DNA from: a virus
Strand: one strand, 5' to 3'
Virus record (IMG/VR): IMGVR_UViG_3300031251_000073
Location: 1-34,624 of that record
Length of the DNA: 34,624 nucleotides
Shown here: positions 14,115 through 23,425 of the stretch, in pieces
How the letters are laid out: each line of letters begins with the position of its first letter
Numbering within the stretch: position 1 is the first letter of the stretch
Made by a program: the position numbers and the translations under genes
The notes under the pieces: model-generated
The model's database searches: none
Told to the model about the DNA's origin: nothing
What the model saw: the letters and a program-made list of their open reading frames with translations, nothing else

Positions 14115-15853
14115 TACTTCTTACCTCGTTTATTTCTTTGTTCAATATGTTTAGCAAGCGCTCGAGCCATATGTCCGATAGGACCTTGGTCTGCCATAGT
14201 GTCCCTATCTATCACCACTTCTCCTTCGCTCAACATTGTAGGAATTTTGTCATTCTTAAGAGAGTCGCCTTCCACTGTGGCTTTCTCTCCCTTCCCAGCT
14301 TTAACATTCCCACCTTTTGCTGCCAATCCACCTTTGAACTTATTTTGAGTCTGGCCAACCTCGTCGGCAACAACAGATAAGAAGTCATCATCAGCGGCAT
14401 CAGCTTTAGCTTTGTCTTTAGCAGCGGCATCTTCTCCTCTAGTTTTTTGTATATCACCAACAACATCAGAAAAGTTTGTCTGATTTTGAGGCAAGTTCAT
14501 CGCTGGACCAATGTTTGGACCAGGTTGTTGTTGAGCTTGGATGAATTGAGCTACAGCAGATTGTGGAGCTTGTTGATAAGGATTCACTGACAACACGTTT
14601 CCACCAATAGCTAAGTTTTGTGGGCGTGGAGTAGGAGTAGGACCAGGTGAGGCACTAGGTGAAGGACTAGGTGAAGGAGCTGGAGCTGGATTAACCATGC
14701 CTTTAACATTGTTAATAGCATTCCTAGTCCACTCATCTGAGAAGAGTTCGGGTTGTTGCTTCACTTCACCACCAGACGCCATCTTTTTCCCTATATTTGG
14801 ATATTTCTTATGTACAGCGGCACGAACCTTACTTTTCTCCTCAGGAGTCCCGTTTTGTGAAACTCTAGCTAGAGCATTACGCGCATGGGCCTCATCATGT
14901 ATAGGGTAGCGACCGTTAGGAAGAGCAAAGTTATGTGGAGCGATATGTTTTCTAGCTTCAGCATCTAGAACATTCCCGCCCTTATCCATTTTAACCATAC
15001 CACCATGAGCAAACACCGGTATAACGCTGCTAAGGGCCTTCGTTACACCACCTAAAACATTACTAGCCGCATTTTGATTGCCAGCAGATACTCCAGCATC
15101 GGTAGTGTTGATATTGGATTGCATTGAAACACCTGCGTTATTAGCAGCAGTATTAGCTCCTTGTACTATCTGTTGTTCATTTTGATTCACTTGATTGGTG
15201 TCTGTTACTGCCCCTCGTCCTTGTTGAATCTGAGCATTAGCTAAATTGGCTTGCTGTTGTTGAGCAGCAATTGTTTGTTGAGCCTGTAAAGTAGCACCTT
15301 GACCAACGGCTTGTTGCTGAGTAGCAGCACCTTGTTGAGCAGCTTCTCTAGCCATAAGACCTGGATTAGAACTAGCACCACGCTGGCCAGCCATCAAAGC
15401 GGCTTGATTAGCTACGTTTTGGCCAGTCTGTTGACTGAGCATGGATTGAGCAGCGTTAGGGCCTTTACCAGCAGCTTCATCAGCTAAGGAACTTTGTAGT
15501 TGAGATTCAACTCCAGCACCTTGTGCAACTCCAGGAGTTAAAGTGTTAGTAATTCCTTGCTGTTGATCAATGCCAGATTGAGCCCCACTATAGGCTTTAT
15601 TTAATTGAGCAGTATTCGTTCCTGGTGTTACATTAGCAGATTGGGCTTGAAAATTATTATTTAGACCTAAGACGTTCGTAACACCGCCCATGACACCGCT
15701 ACCAGTAGTAGGGGAAGTATTCCCAGCATTAGGTCCAGAACCTTGTAACACTGTTCCGCCTGAGTCAAAGTGTTGTATTTCTGGTAGAGCAGTGTGTTCC
15801 ATGCCCAACTTAGCTATCTTATGGAGGAACTCAAGTTTCTTATTATGATCCAT
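14114..15853 (-). CDS. Internal virion protein with RYPIHD module, 579 aa
   Basis: The product is 579 residues from the ATG at 15853, which has GGAG nine bases upstream; an in-frame ATG at 15901 lacks a site. The first 280 residues are extremely Gln/Ala/Asn-rich and helical. After GGMVKMDKGG comes a conserved module (FALPNGRYPIHDEAHARNAL, then GTPEEKSKVRAAV and YPNI) that many phage structural proteins carry. A Pro-Ser linker follows, and near the C-terminus the phrase MLSEGEVVI, a common signature near the end of phage tape-measure-like and internal proteins. The role is probably virion core or ejection. The stop overlaps the next start by one base. Confidence 0.75.
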   Translation of the reverse strand: MDHNKKLEFLHKIAKLGMEHTALPEIQHFDSGGTVLQGSGPNAGNTSPTTGSGVMGGVTNVLGLNNNFQAQSANVTPGTNTAQLNKAYSGAQSGIDQQQGITNTLTPGVAQGAGVESQLQSSLADEAAGKGPNAAQSMLSQQTGQNVANQAALMAGQRGASSNPGLMAREAAQQGAATQQQAVGQGATLQAQQTIAAQQQQANLANAQIQQGRGAVTDTNQVNQNEQQIVQGANTAANNAGVSMQSNINTTDAGVSAGNQNAASNVLGGVTKALSSVIPVFAHGGMVKMDKGGNVLDAEARKHIAPHNFALPNGRYPIHDEAHARNALARVSQNGTPEEKSKVRAAVHKKYPNIGKKMASGGEVKQQPELFSDEWTRNAINNVKGMVNPAPAPSPSPSPSASPGPTPTPRPQNLAIGGNVLSVNPYQQAPQSAVAQFIQAQQQPGPNIGPAMNLPQNQTNFSDVVGDIQKTRGEDAAAKDKAKADAADDDFLSVVADEVGQTQNKFKGGLAAKGGNVKAGKGEKATVEGDSLKNDKIPTMLSEGEVVIDRDTMADQGPIGHMARALAKHIEQRNKRGKK

Positions 15854-15922
15854 TACAAATCTCCAACTTACAACCCCACTTATAGAGTGTGTAGGTCGCA
15901 TATATATGACCGAGTGGCCAGG

Positions 15923-18900
15923 TTATCCTGCTGAGTTGGCACCCTTTGTAGGTCTGTAACCCTTTTTAGCGCCATACACTATATTAAGTCCAGACATATC
16001 AAATCCAGCTCCTGCTGGCACTCCAACAGATGAGTCAAACACTTCGTTGAGTTGAATTTGAAAAGATTCACATAGTTGCTTCTTAGCATGAATCTTCCAT
16101 TGCTCTTTGTTTCCCCCATTTCCGAATGGAGTCGGAATTCCAAACCCAGCTGGTATTGCGCTGGAGTAGTTATCAGGGGTAATTAAAACACTATGTAAAA
16201 ATGATGGATTATAGTCATAAGCCATTGAAATTAAAAGCTTATGTGGGCTATAATAAGTCGCCAATAGATAGAACTCATAAAAGCGTTCATATCCTTGAAG
16301 TCCTGCTAGATTAAGCCAGGAAGTAGTGAAGCTTAATAAGACTGGGTTTGAACCATCTAAGTAGACTCCAGGGGTTTCCTGATACACTAAGCCGTATGAA
16401 TCGATATAAGTATGTAATCCTTGGAATACAGTACTAGAAACACCAGGAATTCCTACAAAGGTTCCCCACTGGCCATAGAAGTAGTCATACATTAAGGTGA
16501 CACCTGAGTCTAAGGTGAATCTAACTTCATTGGTCTTTGGGATTGAGATGGCACTAAGTACCGTAGCTGAGTTAAACGCCTCAACTGGTGCCCCAATATA
16601 TTCGGTACCGAGATTTCTATCCAGTAACCAGATACCTTTATCACTCTGGAACATCAACCCCTTAGAAGTCATCACTATCGAATTCTGATTAGCACAACCT
16701 ACTGACGAGGTGATGAAAATAGGTTGGCTATACTGACTATTTGCCCCGGTGTTATCTGGTCCTGACCCGTTAATGTAGTAGATGGCATCTTTTTTAAATA
16801 TGATGAGCTTGTCGTCCATAGGGGCAATAGCAGTGATTGGCCCAGTGCTTCCCTGAACACCTTGAGTAGGAGCTACATAAATAGTTAATAAGTCAGACAT
16901 TTCTACCGGAGTAGCCTCGATGACTTGTTTACTGTACCATAATAGGTTTCTATCCTCAGCGTCGACCAACCAAAGGCGAGTGTCAAACAAGGTAAGCAAA
17001 TTACTTGCTGGGGCATTAACATCTTCAACCACTCCACCATTCGTATACAGGATATTGTTACCTAAGATTTGGGCATCTGACAAGGTGTCTACAAAAGATA
17101 CTGAGTTAGCTGTTGTGTCATTAAGTAATGGTTGGAAGATAGAGGTAACCTGGAAGTAAACTTGCTGAGCAACGCTCCAACGGTAGATACATACCTTGAC
17201 AGGGTTGGCCGTCTTATAGGTGAGTCTTAAGGTAGGAATATTAAGTGTAACTATGCCACTCTTATCTGACCCGTTAACGGTTGTAACAGCTAGAGGGATA
17301 GATGGGGCTGAGCGATAGGCGTTGCCCTGGTTGTCTGTCCACTCATAGGTGACTTGGTAGTAGTAGGCACTCTTGTAGGTTGCACCATCTGGCTTGTCCC
17401 AGATATTACCCTGAATACTCAATGTATCACCAGATATAGCGTGGGTTGTTGCCATAGACAGGGTGATAGTGGTTCCACTGACGGTGACAATCTGAGTTCC
17501 TGCAGGAATATAAGTTGGGTTAGTAACATCAACTATGGTCATGCCAGGATACACACCTGCGTTACTTGATAATGTAACAGTTTTAGAACCGGTCGCTGCT
17601 GTTCCTGTAGGGGTTACAATACCCTGAAAAGTCAAGGTATCACCAGCGATAGCATGGGTTGTTAATGTATTTATCACAACAGAGGTTCCAGTAACAGACA
17701 CAACAGTTGATCCTGCGGTGATATAAGTTGGATTAGTAGTATCGGCTACAGTCATGCCAGGATAGATGCCTGTTGCAGACGACACCACGATTGTGTTAGA
17801 ACTAATTAGTGCTGTCCCTGTAGGGGTTGCGGTGAAAATTTCTGTATAGGTAGCCTCAACATTGTCAGGCCATAGGAAGAAGTTATGCTCAACTGGGAGA
17901 TACCCGTCATACTGCCACAAGAACCCACCACCAAGGTGAAGGTTGCCTGCGATCTCTGCGGTGTCAAGACCTTGAAGAGTGATGTCAAAAGTTGCTAGGT
18001 TGATGCCGGTCTGACTGTATATACCAGCAACCTGAGATCCTGTAGGAATATTAGTGTTCTTGTTGACGGCAGCAATTAAGTCTTTGTATAGATAAGCGAT
18101 CTGGGCATTAGTACCAGAAACAGTGACACTCGGAAGACCTAGTGTTAGGTATCCTCCACCATTACTATAGGCAAGTTTGGCCGCAACTACAGGATTCACA
18201 TCTGTGGAAGTAGTTCCATTGATCAAGAAGTAGGTAGGTTGATAGGCACTCTGATAAGCACCTAAGAAGTAGGAGACACCATTAATCATGAACGCCTTGG
18301 ACGCTAAACCTACAGAACCTATCACGATCTTGTTCGTAACAAGTGCAGCACCTAGTTGATCACCAGGTGTTGAAGCTGATGCTCCTGTTGTATTCGATGA
18401 CAGCACCAATGTTGTTCCTGATACGGCAAACACAGTACCCAATGCGATATTAGCAGGTGTCGTGTTATCAACCAAGAACATACCTGAAGATAGACCAGCA
18501 GCACTGCTGACAGAGATAGCTGGGGCACCGCTGGTGAACACTGAGTAGAACGGTACAGGAACTGGAGTCACTGTGATAGAGCGGATATAGTTGGTAGGGA
18601 TACTAGTGTCATAGCTATAGCTATCTGCAATCTCCACAAACACGGTGACACTGCCGTTAGCAGCTGTTGAAGTTATGTTTAAGATACTATAAGCGAGAGG
18701 AATAGCAACTGGTGCAAGCACTGTATTTAGGCTCTTGTCCAAGACTATAACAGATCCAACTCCTGTAGTGGAAGATGTAGGATAATAGAAGCTGACGTAG
18801 ATAGTTGGATTTGTAGGGGTTGTGATGTCAGCAGTAACAGACATCATCGTAGCTTCAGCACCAGCAAATGTCTTGGGTGTAACTAGAGTAAGAGTTGAGG

Positions 18901-19642
18901 TTAGATAGGTAACATTAACTGCTTGTCCGACAGGTGGCGTGTTATAAGCGATGTAAAGATTCTCATTGGCCACGTAGCCATCCCACGAAATAGTAGGCGA
19001 TGGACCATAAGAAGTTGAGATGTTAATATTTGGTCCAACGATAGTAGGATTTGTTACGGAGACAGAGATATACTGAAGATGAGGTGTTGAAGAGATTGTA
19101 TTAGTGAATACAATGATGAAATATCTCCCTAATAGAAACACTCTTGGAGAGCCTGTCACGGTACCCAAGGGCGCAGGTATCAAGGTAGGACTCACGATAT
19201 TTTGACCTGTTACAGAACTAGCAACGACATATTTGTACGAGGTTGTGCCTCCAACCACTTCTGTATACACCGTGCAAGCAGTTCCATTAGCAGCAACAGC
19301 GGTGTCGCACTGAATCTGATTGGCATTATTCCTAATAAGTGGAAGAGTGCTGAGCTCCATCGGAGCAATAGATCCCTTAGAGACCCATGTAGAACTTCCT
19401 TGGTTGTATGCGGCAATGTCGGTACTCACCGCTGTAAGGTTATCATTTAAAGTAGTTAGATATGAGTAGGTTGAATTAGGAAGTGAAACTAGTGCTCCAT
19501 AGCCGTTCCTCTTCTGTAACAAACCACCCTTAGTGAAGACACTATTCTGCAAGGCAAGAAACTTACCAGGTGCTACTTGGTAAGGATCAGTCTTGGTGTC
19601 AAGTCCGCTTGAAAAATTAAGATTAATGCTCTGCTTACCCAT
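15923..19642 (-). CDS. Tail nozzle-like protein, 1239 aa
   Basis: The 1239-residue protein begins MGKQSINLNFSSGLDTKTDP and continues VAPGKFLALQNSVFTKGG, the start found in large podovirus tail proteins that form the nozzle below the adaptor (the place of T7 gp12 and P22 gp10; it resembles those by position and architecture, not by close sequence). It is beta-rich throughout, as expected of a propeller platform. Inserted are related beta modules at about 367-434, 605-674 and 675-745, the last two in tandem, with PGMT and THAI(A/S)GDTL motifs. The C-terminal third (DTRLWLVDAEDRNLLWYSK, then DKLIIFKKDAIYYING) is typical of this tail family. AAGGAAACAC is the ribosome site. Confidence 0.85.
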   Translation of the reverse strand: MGKQSINLNFSSGLDTKTDPYQVAPGKFLALQNSVFTKGGLLQKRNGYGALVSLPNSTYSYLTTLNDNLTAVSTDIAAYNQGSSTWVSKGSIAPMELSTLPLIRNNANQIQCDTAVAANGTACTVYTEVVGGTTSYKYVVASSVTGQNIVSPTLIPAPLGTVTGSPRVFLLGRYFIIVFTNTISSTPHLQYISVSVTNPTIVGPNINISTSYGPSPTISWDGYVANENLYIAYNTPPVGQAVNVTYLTSTLTLVTPKTFAGAEATMMSVTADITTPTNPTIYVSFYYPTSSTTGVGSVIVLDKSLNTVLAPVAIPLAYSILNITSTAANGSVTVFVEIADSYSYDTSIPTNYIRSITVTPVPVPFYSVFTSGAPAISVSSAAGLSSGMFLVDNTTPANIALGTVFAVSGTTLVLSSNTTGASASTPGDQLGAALVTNKIVIGSVGLASKAFMINGVSYFLGAYQSAYQPTYFLINGTTSTDVNPVVAAKLAYSNGGGYLTLGLPSVTVSGTNAQIAYLYKDLIAAVNKNTNIPTGSQVAGIYSQTGINLATFDITLQGLDTAEIAGNLHLGGGFLWQYDGYLPVEHNFFLWPDNVEATYTEIFTATPTGTALISSNTIVVSSATGIYPGMTVADTTNPTYITAGSTVVSVTGTSVVINTLTTHAIAGDTLTFQGIVTPTGTAATGSKTVTLSSNAGVYPGMTIVDVTNPTYIPAGTQIVTVSGTTITLSMATTHAISGDTLSIQGNIWDKPDGATYKSAYYYQVTYEWTDNQGNAYRSAPSIPLAVTTVNGSDKSGIVTLNIPTLRLTYKTANPVKVCIYRWSVAQQVYFQVTSIFQPLLNDTTANSVSFVDTLSDAQILGNNILYTNGGVVEDVNAPASNLLTLFDTRLWLVDAEDRNLLWYSKQVIEATPVEMSDLLTIYVAPTQGVQGSTGPITAIAPMDDKLIIFKKDAIYYINGSGPDNTGANSQYSQPIFITSSVGCANQNSIVMTSKGLMFQSDKGIWLLDRNLGTEYIGAPVEAFNSATVLSAISIPKTNEVRFTLDSGVTLMYDYFYGQWGTFVGIPGVSSTVFQGLHTYIDSYGLVYQETPGVYLDGSNPVLLSFTTSWLNLAGLQGYERFYEFYLLATYYSPHKLLISMAYDYNPSFLHSVLITPDNYSSAIPAGFGIPTPFGNGGNKEQWKIHAKKQLCESFQIQLNEVFDSSVGVPAGAGFDMSGLNIVYGAKKGYRPTKGANSAG
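17408..17829 (-). repeat. Tandem 71-codon module repeat in the nozzle gene
   Basis: Bases 17408-17620 and 17621-17829 are homologous with a 213-base period and adjoin without linker. Identity is moderate at DNA level and higher in protein. A more distant copy lies at about 18340-18540 in the same gene. Confidence 0.85.
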
Positions 19643-19651
19643 TGTGTTTCC

Positions 19652-20764
19652 TTATAACTCGTAGGCCATAAGTTTACATGACCCAATGTTAGCATTTCCA
19701 CCAACGCAAGCTAAGTCTACAGAATATGTGTATGTTCCTGCTGAAATTATGTCTATAAACGAAAATGAGCTTGGTGGAAATGAGTATCCAATGAATTCTG
19801 AGATTGAGATAGCCGTTGAAGCTCTCATGAATGCTAACAGTCCGTTACCGCTTGTTCCAACCTGAGAAACTAAAGGAGTTAAAGTGGTAGATGTTCCAAT
19901 TAGTTGGAGCATCACTGGACGACCATACGTGGTTATAGTGACAGATAAACCAGTGACAGGAACAAGTGTTGAAGATGATGTACTAAATCCACTAGTTCCT
20001 ACCCCAGAACTGAGTTGATAATTTAGGGCACCCATCTTTATTGGTGTCACTGCCGCGTTAGCAATCTGGCTAGTTCCAACACCTGAAACCTTAACTTCAA
20101 ATTGATTCGATCCATTAATGTCAATAGTAACGTTATCTACTGTGTAAGGGGCAGACATATTGCCATAATGATCTAGAGCCATTATGGACTGAACCGATGG
20201 ATATGGATAAGATGGCAAAGTGATTGAGTAGTTTGAGGTCATTGCATTTGGAGGTAAGAGAGTCAAACCGTTAGAATTAGCAATATTATTCCTTAGGATA
20301 AAGCTCTGTCCGTCAATAACGGCACTAGTATTGGTAGCAGACTGGAATACAAAGGTTCCCGCGTTATAAGCAGCACCAGCTGTACCTGATGGAAGACCAG
20401 TGATAGTTCCAGTAGCTCCTGTAACGCCACCTCCAGCAGTAATCGGGATTTGTCTACCAATTCCATCATTATAGTAAAGGTCAATGCCAGAAACATATAA
20501 GCAATCTAGGTCGGCAGCGCCAGATAAAGAAGACCCCTGTGGTTGGAATCTTATAGTCCTAGCATTAATCAAATTGTTATTATTAATTGGTAAATCAGAA
20601 TTGATGTTTAAACCAGCTGGATTAATCTGGACTCCAAATCCTGGAGCATGTGAATGACCGTCTATAGTAGACAAACTAGCATTGAGATTTATTTCCCAAT
20701 TGAGCCCTGAGTCTGAACCTACTGTAGATTTAGTTAGCCCCATATTTGGTGTGGTAGTGCTCAT
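19652..20764 (-). CDS. Tail spike or fibre-like protein, 370 aa
   Basis: Beginning at the ATG at 20764 (GGAGTATTTTAAG upstream) the product has 370 residues. The N-terminus, MSTTTPNMGLTKSTVG, then GLNWEINLNASLSTIDGHSH, is the virion-attachment phrase found in many phage fibres and spikes. The middle is Gly/Thr-rich, and the C-terminal 150 residues (TSQIANAAVTPIKMGALN onward) form a beta domain that ends CKLMAYEL. It lies between the small tail protein and the nozzle, away from the main fibre, so the virion may carry two kinds of appendage. A short in-frame extension to 20779 overlaps the previous gene and is not favoured. Confidence 0.8.
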   Translation of the reverse strand: MSTTTPNMGLTKSTVGSDSGLNWEINLNASLSTIDGHSHAPGFGVQINPAGLNINSDLPINNNNLINARTIRFQPQGSSLSGAADLDCLYVSGIDLYYNDGIGRQIPITAGGGVTGATGTITGLPSGTAGAAYNAGTFVFQSATNTSAVIDGQSFILRNNIANSNGLTLLPPNAMTSNYSITLPSYPYPSVQSIMALDHYGNMSAPYTVDNVTIDINGSNQFEVKVSGVGTSQIANAAVTPIKMGALNYQLSSGVGTSGFSTSSSTLVPVTGLSVTITTYGRPVMLQLIGTSTTLTPLVSQVGTSGNGLLAFMRASTAISISEFIGYSFPPSSFSFIDIISAGTYTYSVDLACVGGNANIGSCKLMAYEL

Positions 20765-20765
20765 C

Positions 20766-21050
20766 TTAAAATACTCCAATTGACACTGTACAAGCTGCTG
20801 AAGCAGTTAAAGTGAGCGTCTTGTTGTTGAAAGGTTGTGAACGATAAATTGTAGCAGGGCCAGTGATGTCTGTTAAGATCCAACCTTGCTGGTTTTGTCC
20901 TAAGAAGTGGTTGATAGTGTTTACTCCAACTACCAAGGAGACATTCTTGATGATTGACATTGAGCTGAGTGGATTAGCTAATAATGGGTTCAACTGAGAA
21001 GCCCATAGTGGATTAGCTAGTTCCCATGTAAGTTTAGGAGATAACGCCAT
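20766..21050 (-). CDS. Conserved small podovirus tail protein, 94 aa
   Basis: The product starts MALSPKLTWELANPLWA and contains NPLSSMSIIKNVSLVVGVN and INHFLGQNQQGWILTDI. The pattern 'LW...LNP.L.NP....I.KNV.L..G.N.INH.LG...QGW' is one I know from small structural proteins of many podoviruses, always close to tail and fibre genes. Its exact place in the virion is not clear. The ATG at 21050 is one base after the adaptor's stop, and its ribosome site (GGAGGG) is formed by the codons of the adaptor's Gly/Phe tail. The open frame upstream to 21149 is only a shadow of that tail. Confidence 0.8.
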   Translation of the reverse strand: MALSPKLTWELANPLWASQLNPLLANPLSSMSIIKNVSLVVGVNTINHFLGQNQQGWILTDITGPATIYRSQPFNNKTLTLTASAACTVSIGVF

Positions 21051-21051
21051 G

Positions 21052-22119
21052 TTAAAACCCTCCAAATCCACTACCAAACCCGCCGAAACCACCCTGGCCA
21101 AACCCACCAAACCCAGGATCACCCATTGTGGAACGTGTGTTGCTAACACTATTAGGTTGGCCTACGTCTTTGTTGGCTGCCATTATTTCAATGCGTTGGA
21201 TTTGTGCTAGATTAGCATTGCTTAATGCGGTCCATTTCTCTAAGCTTTCTTCCTTAATCATAGCTTTCATTGCTACATCGTTGATGATAAATTCAGACCA
21301 GCCAGAGATGGAGAATGACAACATGTCAGTATCTAATAACAACTGAGTAACAATTGGTACATACCAAATTCTTAAAGTGGAATTGGTATTTGGTGGGAAT
21401 ACATACAGTTGATTCCCCATCAGAGCATAAGACATCTGATACCCATAAAAAAGATTAGCGGCTTGGCCAGGAAAGATAGTGTACTTGTCACGATCAGACC
21501 AGTTGGTCCTGGGAAGTGGTATCCAACCTGAGTTGGTTCCTGAAGTAGTAGCATTGCCTGAAATATTTAGATCGACACCGTTCAGTTTATATAGCGCTGG
21601 TGCTCCAGAGTATAGAGCTCCATCGGGTAAGCTATAGCTATTTTGGCCGGATAAAGGAATTAATAGTGGAGGAGCAAAGAATAGATTATCCCCAAACTTA
21701 CTAACTAACATGTCGTAAAGTACACCGATGCTTTGATTGATGTTGAAGGTCCACTCATCGTAAGTGATATATTCGGAGTTGAGTTTGTCCGATCTTAGTT
21801 TAGCTTGGTAGATTAAGTAGGATAAAGATATTTGGCCAGGTAAACAACTCACTATGGAAGCTGGGTATGGAGCAGCATAAGGAGAGAAGTTAATACCATC
21901 TGAACTAGAAGCTACAGTATACCAGTACTCAACCCCAACAGTAGCTGCAGTATCTACGTAGTTGTTTGTGGTAGCTACTCCATATGAAGTGAAATTGATA
22001 CCATCAGTACTACGTTGAATACTAAAAGAAGTAGCTCCTGGAGTTAAATCCCACTTGAGCCTATTCTGGCCATTACCAGTGAGTAAGACCACATTCTGTG
22101 GTTGATATGGTATTGTCAT
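21052..22119 (-). CDS. Head-tail adaptor with N-terminal FN3 domain and Gly/Phe tail
   Basis: The 355-residue protein has three parts. Residues 5-92 form a fibronectin type III domain (RLKWDLTPGATSFSIQRSTD, then VGVEYWYTVASSS). Residues 95-330 resemble a podovirus adaptor that sits under the portal (YDEWTFNINQSIGVLYDMLV; helical start and end with beta sheet between). The last 24 residues are almost only Gly and Phe, in GFGG-type repeats. FN3 domains on phage structural proteins are usually surface-exposed and are thought to help contact host or polysaccharide. The Gly/Phe end is unusual. AAAGGTTCTA precedes the ATG. The gene follows a terminator, so it may need readthrough or a promoter I cannot see. 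Confidence 0.8.
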   Translation of the reverse strand: MTIPYQPQNVVLLTGNGQNRLKWDLTPGATSFSIQRSTDGINFTSYGVATTNNYVDTAATVGVEYWYTVASSSDGINFSPYAAPYPASIVSCLPGQISLSYLIYQAKLRSDKLNSEYITYDEWTFNINQSIGVLYDMLVSKFGDNLFFAPPLLIPLSGQNSYSLPDGALYSGAPALYKLNGVDLNISGNATTSGTNSGWIPLPRTNWSDRDKYTIFPGQAANLFYGYQMSYALMGNQLYVFPPNTNSTLRIWYVPIVTQLLLDTDMLSFSISGWSEFIINDVAMKAMIKEESLEKWTALSNANLAQIQRIEIMAANKDVGQPNSVSNTRSTMGDPGFGGFGQGGFGGFGSGFGGF

Positions 22120-22132
22120 TAGAACCTTTTCT

Positions 22133-22176
22133 AAAAATAGAGGCCCTAAAGATATTTCACATCAATAGAGCCTCCA
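22133..22176 (-). terminator. Intrinsic terminator after the 374-aa gene
   Basis: On the minus strand TGGAGGCTCTA pairs with TAGGGCCTCTA (two G-U pairs, 17-base loop) and is followed by TTTTTAG. The spacing and T-run fit a rho-independent terminator. It lies between the 374-aa gene and the adaptor, so it may lower expression of tail genes compared with head genes. Confidence 0.7.
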
Positions 22177-22191
22177 TATTTCGCGAAAGAA

Positions 22192-23316
22192 TTATTCGCC
22201 GGAAATTAAGATAGATCCAGCTTCAACCTGGAAGGTCAAACTAACAATTGATCCAGCAGCTGGAGCAGTAGGCACCAAAGTGGTGGTGCTAGAGTTAGTA
22301 GCAGCTAAGAATTGAACTAAGATATACCCACCAACGTTAGGTGAACCACCCATTGGGATTGGAGCGAAAGTTTGATTAGGGTCACCGATTACTTCAATAG
22401 AGGTGAGTCCTGAGATAGAAGGAGCTTGAACTAATCCAGTGCTTCCACCGCGACTAGAATAACCAGTAGCAGTAGCAATAAAAGCTGCTCCAACCGCTGG
22501 AGTAACACCTTTATTTAAACCAACTGCTTGCCAGTTTTGTAAGTTGGTTTGATCCTTGGTTACTGCGAAAGTAAAACCAGTAGAGATTGTTCCGTCAGCA
22601 GGTCCACCAGGAAGTGGTCCAGTACCAGTACTTACGATGGTGACAGTAGTAGTTCCAGAAGACGTAAACGAGTAAACACCAGCAATGTCAGATGGTAATA
22701 AGTTGATGGTATTAACTAATGCGGCACCAATTGTAGCGGCAGAACTTCCGGAAGCGATTGTTTGCTGAATATAGCTAATACCAGGTTGGCCAATTGCGGC
22801 AGCTGGTCCAAGGTTTGGAGCATTCCCACCAACACCAGTAACATAAAACCAGATTACGAAAGTATTTCCATAAGCATCATATAAGCTAAAATAGGTAGAA
22901 GCTAATGAGCCGGAAACGTCAGCGACAGGGGCCACTGTAACTGTTCCAGCTGTAGGAGCTCCAACAGAAGTAATGACGTAAGGATTACCAATAGTGAGTG
23001 CGGTAGCATTAATTGCTAGATTAGAGCCGGACAAAGGAGATACGAATCCAGAAAATCCACCAGCATAACGATTATAGTTATTGGAAAGTTGAATTAGAGC
23101 ATAACCAGCGGCGGGGTTAGGATTTCCAGCAGCTGGAGTAGCAGTAGTATGCATATAAACAGCCTGCACACCAGACCCTTTGAGTGAACGAATACCAAGG
23201 CCGTTACCATTGGTATTATCAACAATGAAGTTACAATCAATAGTGACTGGTTTGTTCAGGAATGAATAATTACGACCGCCGTTATTACCGAGTTTATTAG
23301 AAGCAATGTTAGACAT
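22192..23316 (-). CDS. Abundant head-associated beta protein, decoration candidate
   Basis: The 374-residue protein is rich in Gly, Ala, Thr and Val, begins MSNIASNKLGNNGGRNYSFL and is beta-patterned throughout. No family is recognised. It lies directly downstream of the major capsid gene (apart from the inserted endonuclease) and is enclosed between two strong terminators, a pattern expected for a highly expressed structural protein. Head decoration or cement protein is the best guess; a major tail or appendage protein is possible. A weak AAGG lies about 12 bases before the ATG. Confidence 0.65.
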   Translation of the reverse strand: MSNIASNKLGNNGGRNYSFLNKPVTIDCNFIVDNTNGNGLGIRSLKGSGVQAVYMHTTATPAAGNPNPAAGYALIQLSNNYNRYAGGFSGFVSPLSGSNLAINATALTIGNPYVITSVGAPTAGTVTVAPVADVSGSLASTYFSLYDAYGNTFVIWFYVTGVGGNAPNLGPAAAIGQPGISYIQQTIASGSSAATIGAALVNTINLLPSDIAGVYSFTSSGTTTVTIVSTGTGPLPGGPADGTISTGFTFAVTKDQTNLQNWQAVGLNKGVTPAVGAAFIATATGYSSRGGSTGLVQAPSISGLTSIEVIGDPNQTFAPIPMGGSPNVGGYILVQFLAATNSSTTTLVPTAPAAGSIVSLTFQVEAGSILISGE

Positions 23317-23425
23317 GTTTAGGACCCTTGTTACCCGTAATAAGATGCTTCCTGAGTGACGGGTGGCTAGTCAAGGAAGGTAGTAGATTGGGTCCACTAT
23401 CTATGCCTAACTGGCCAGTTTAGGG

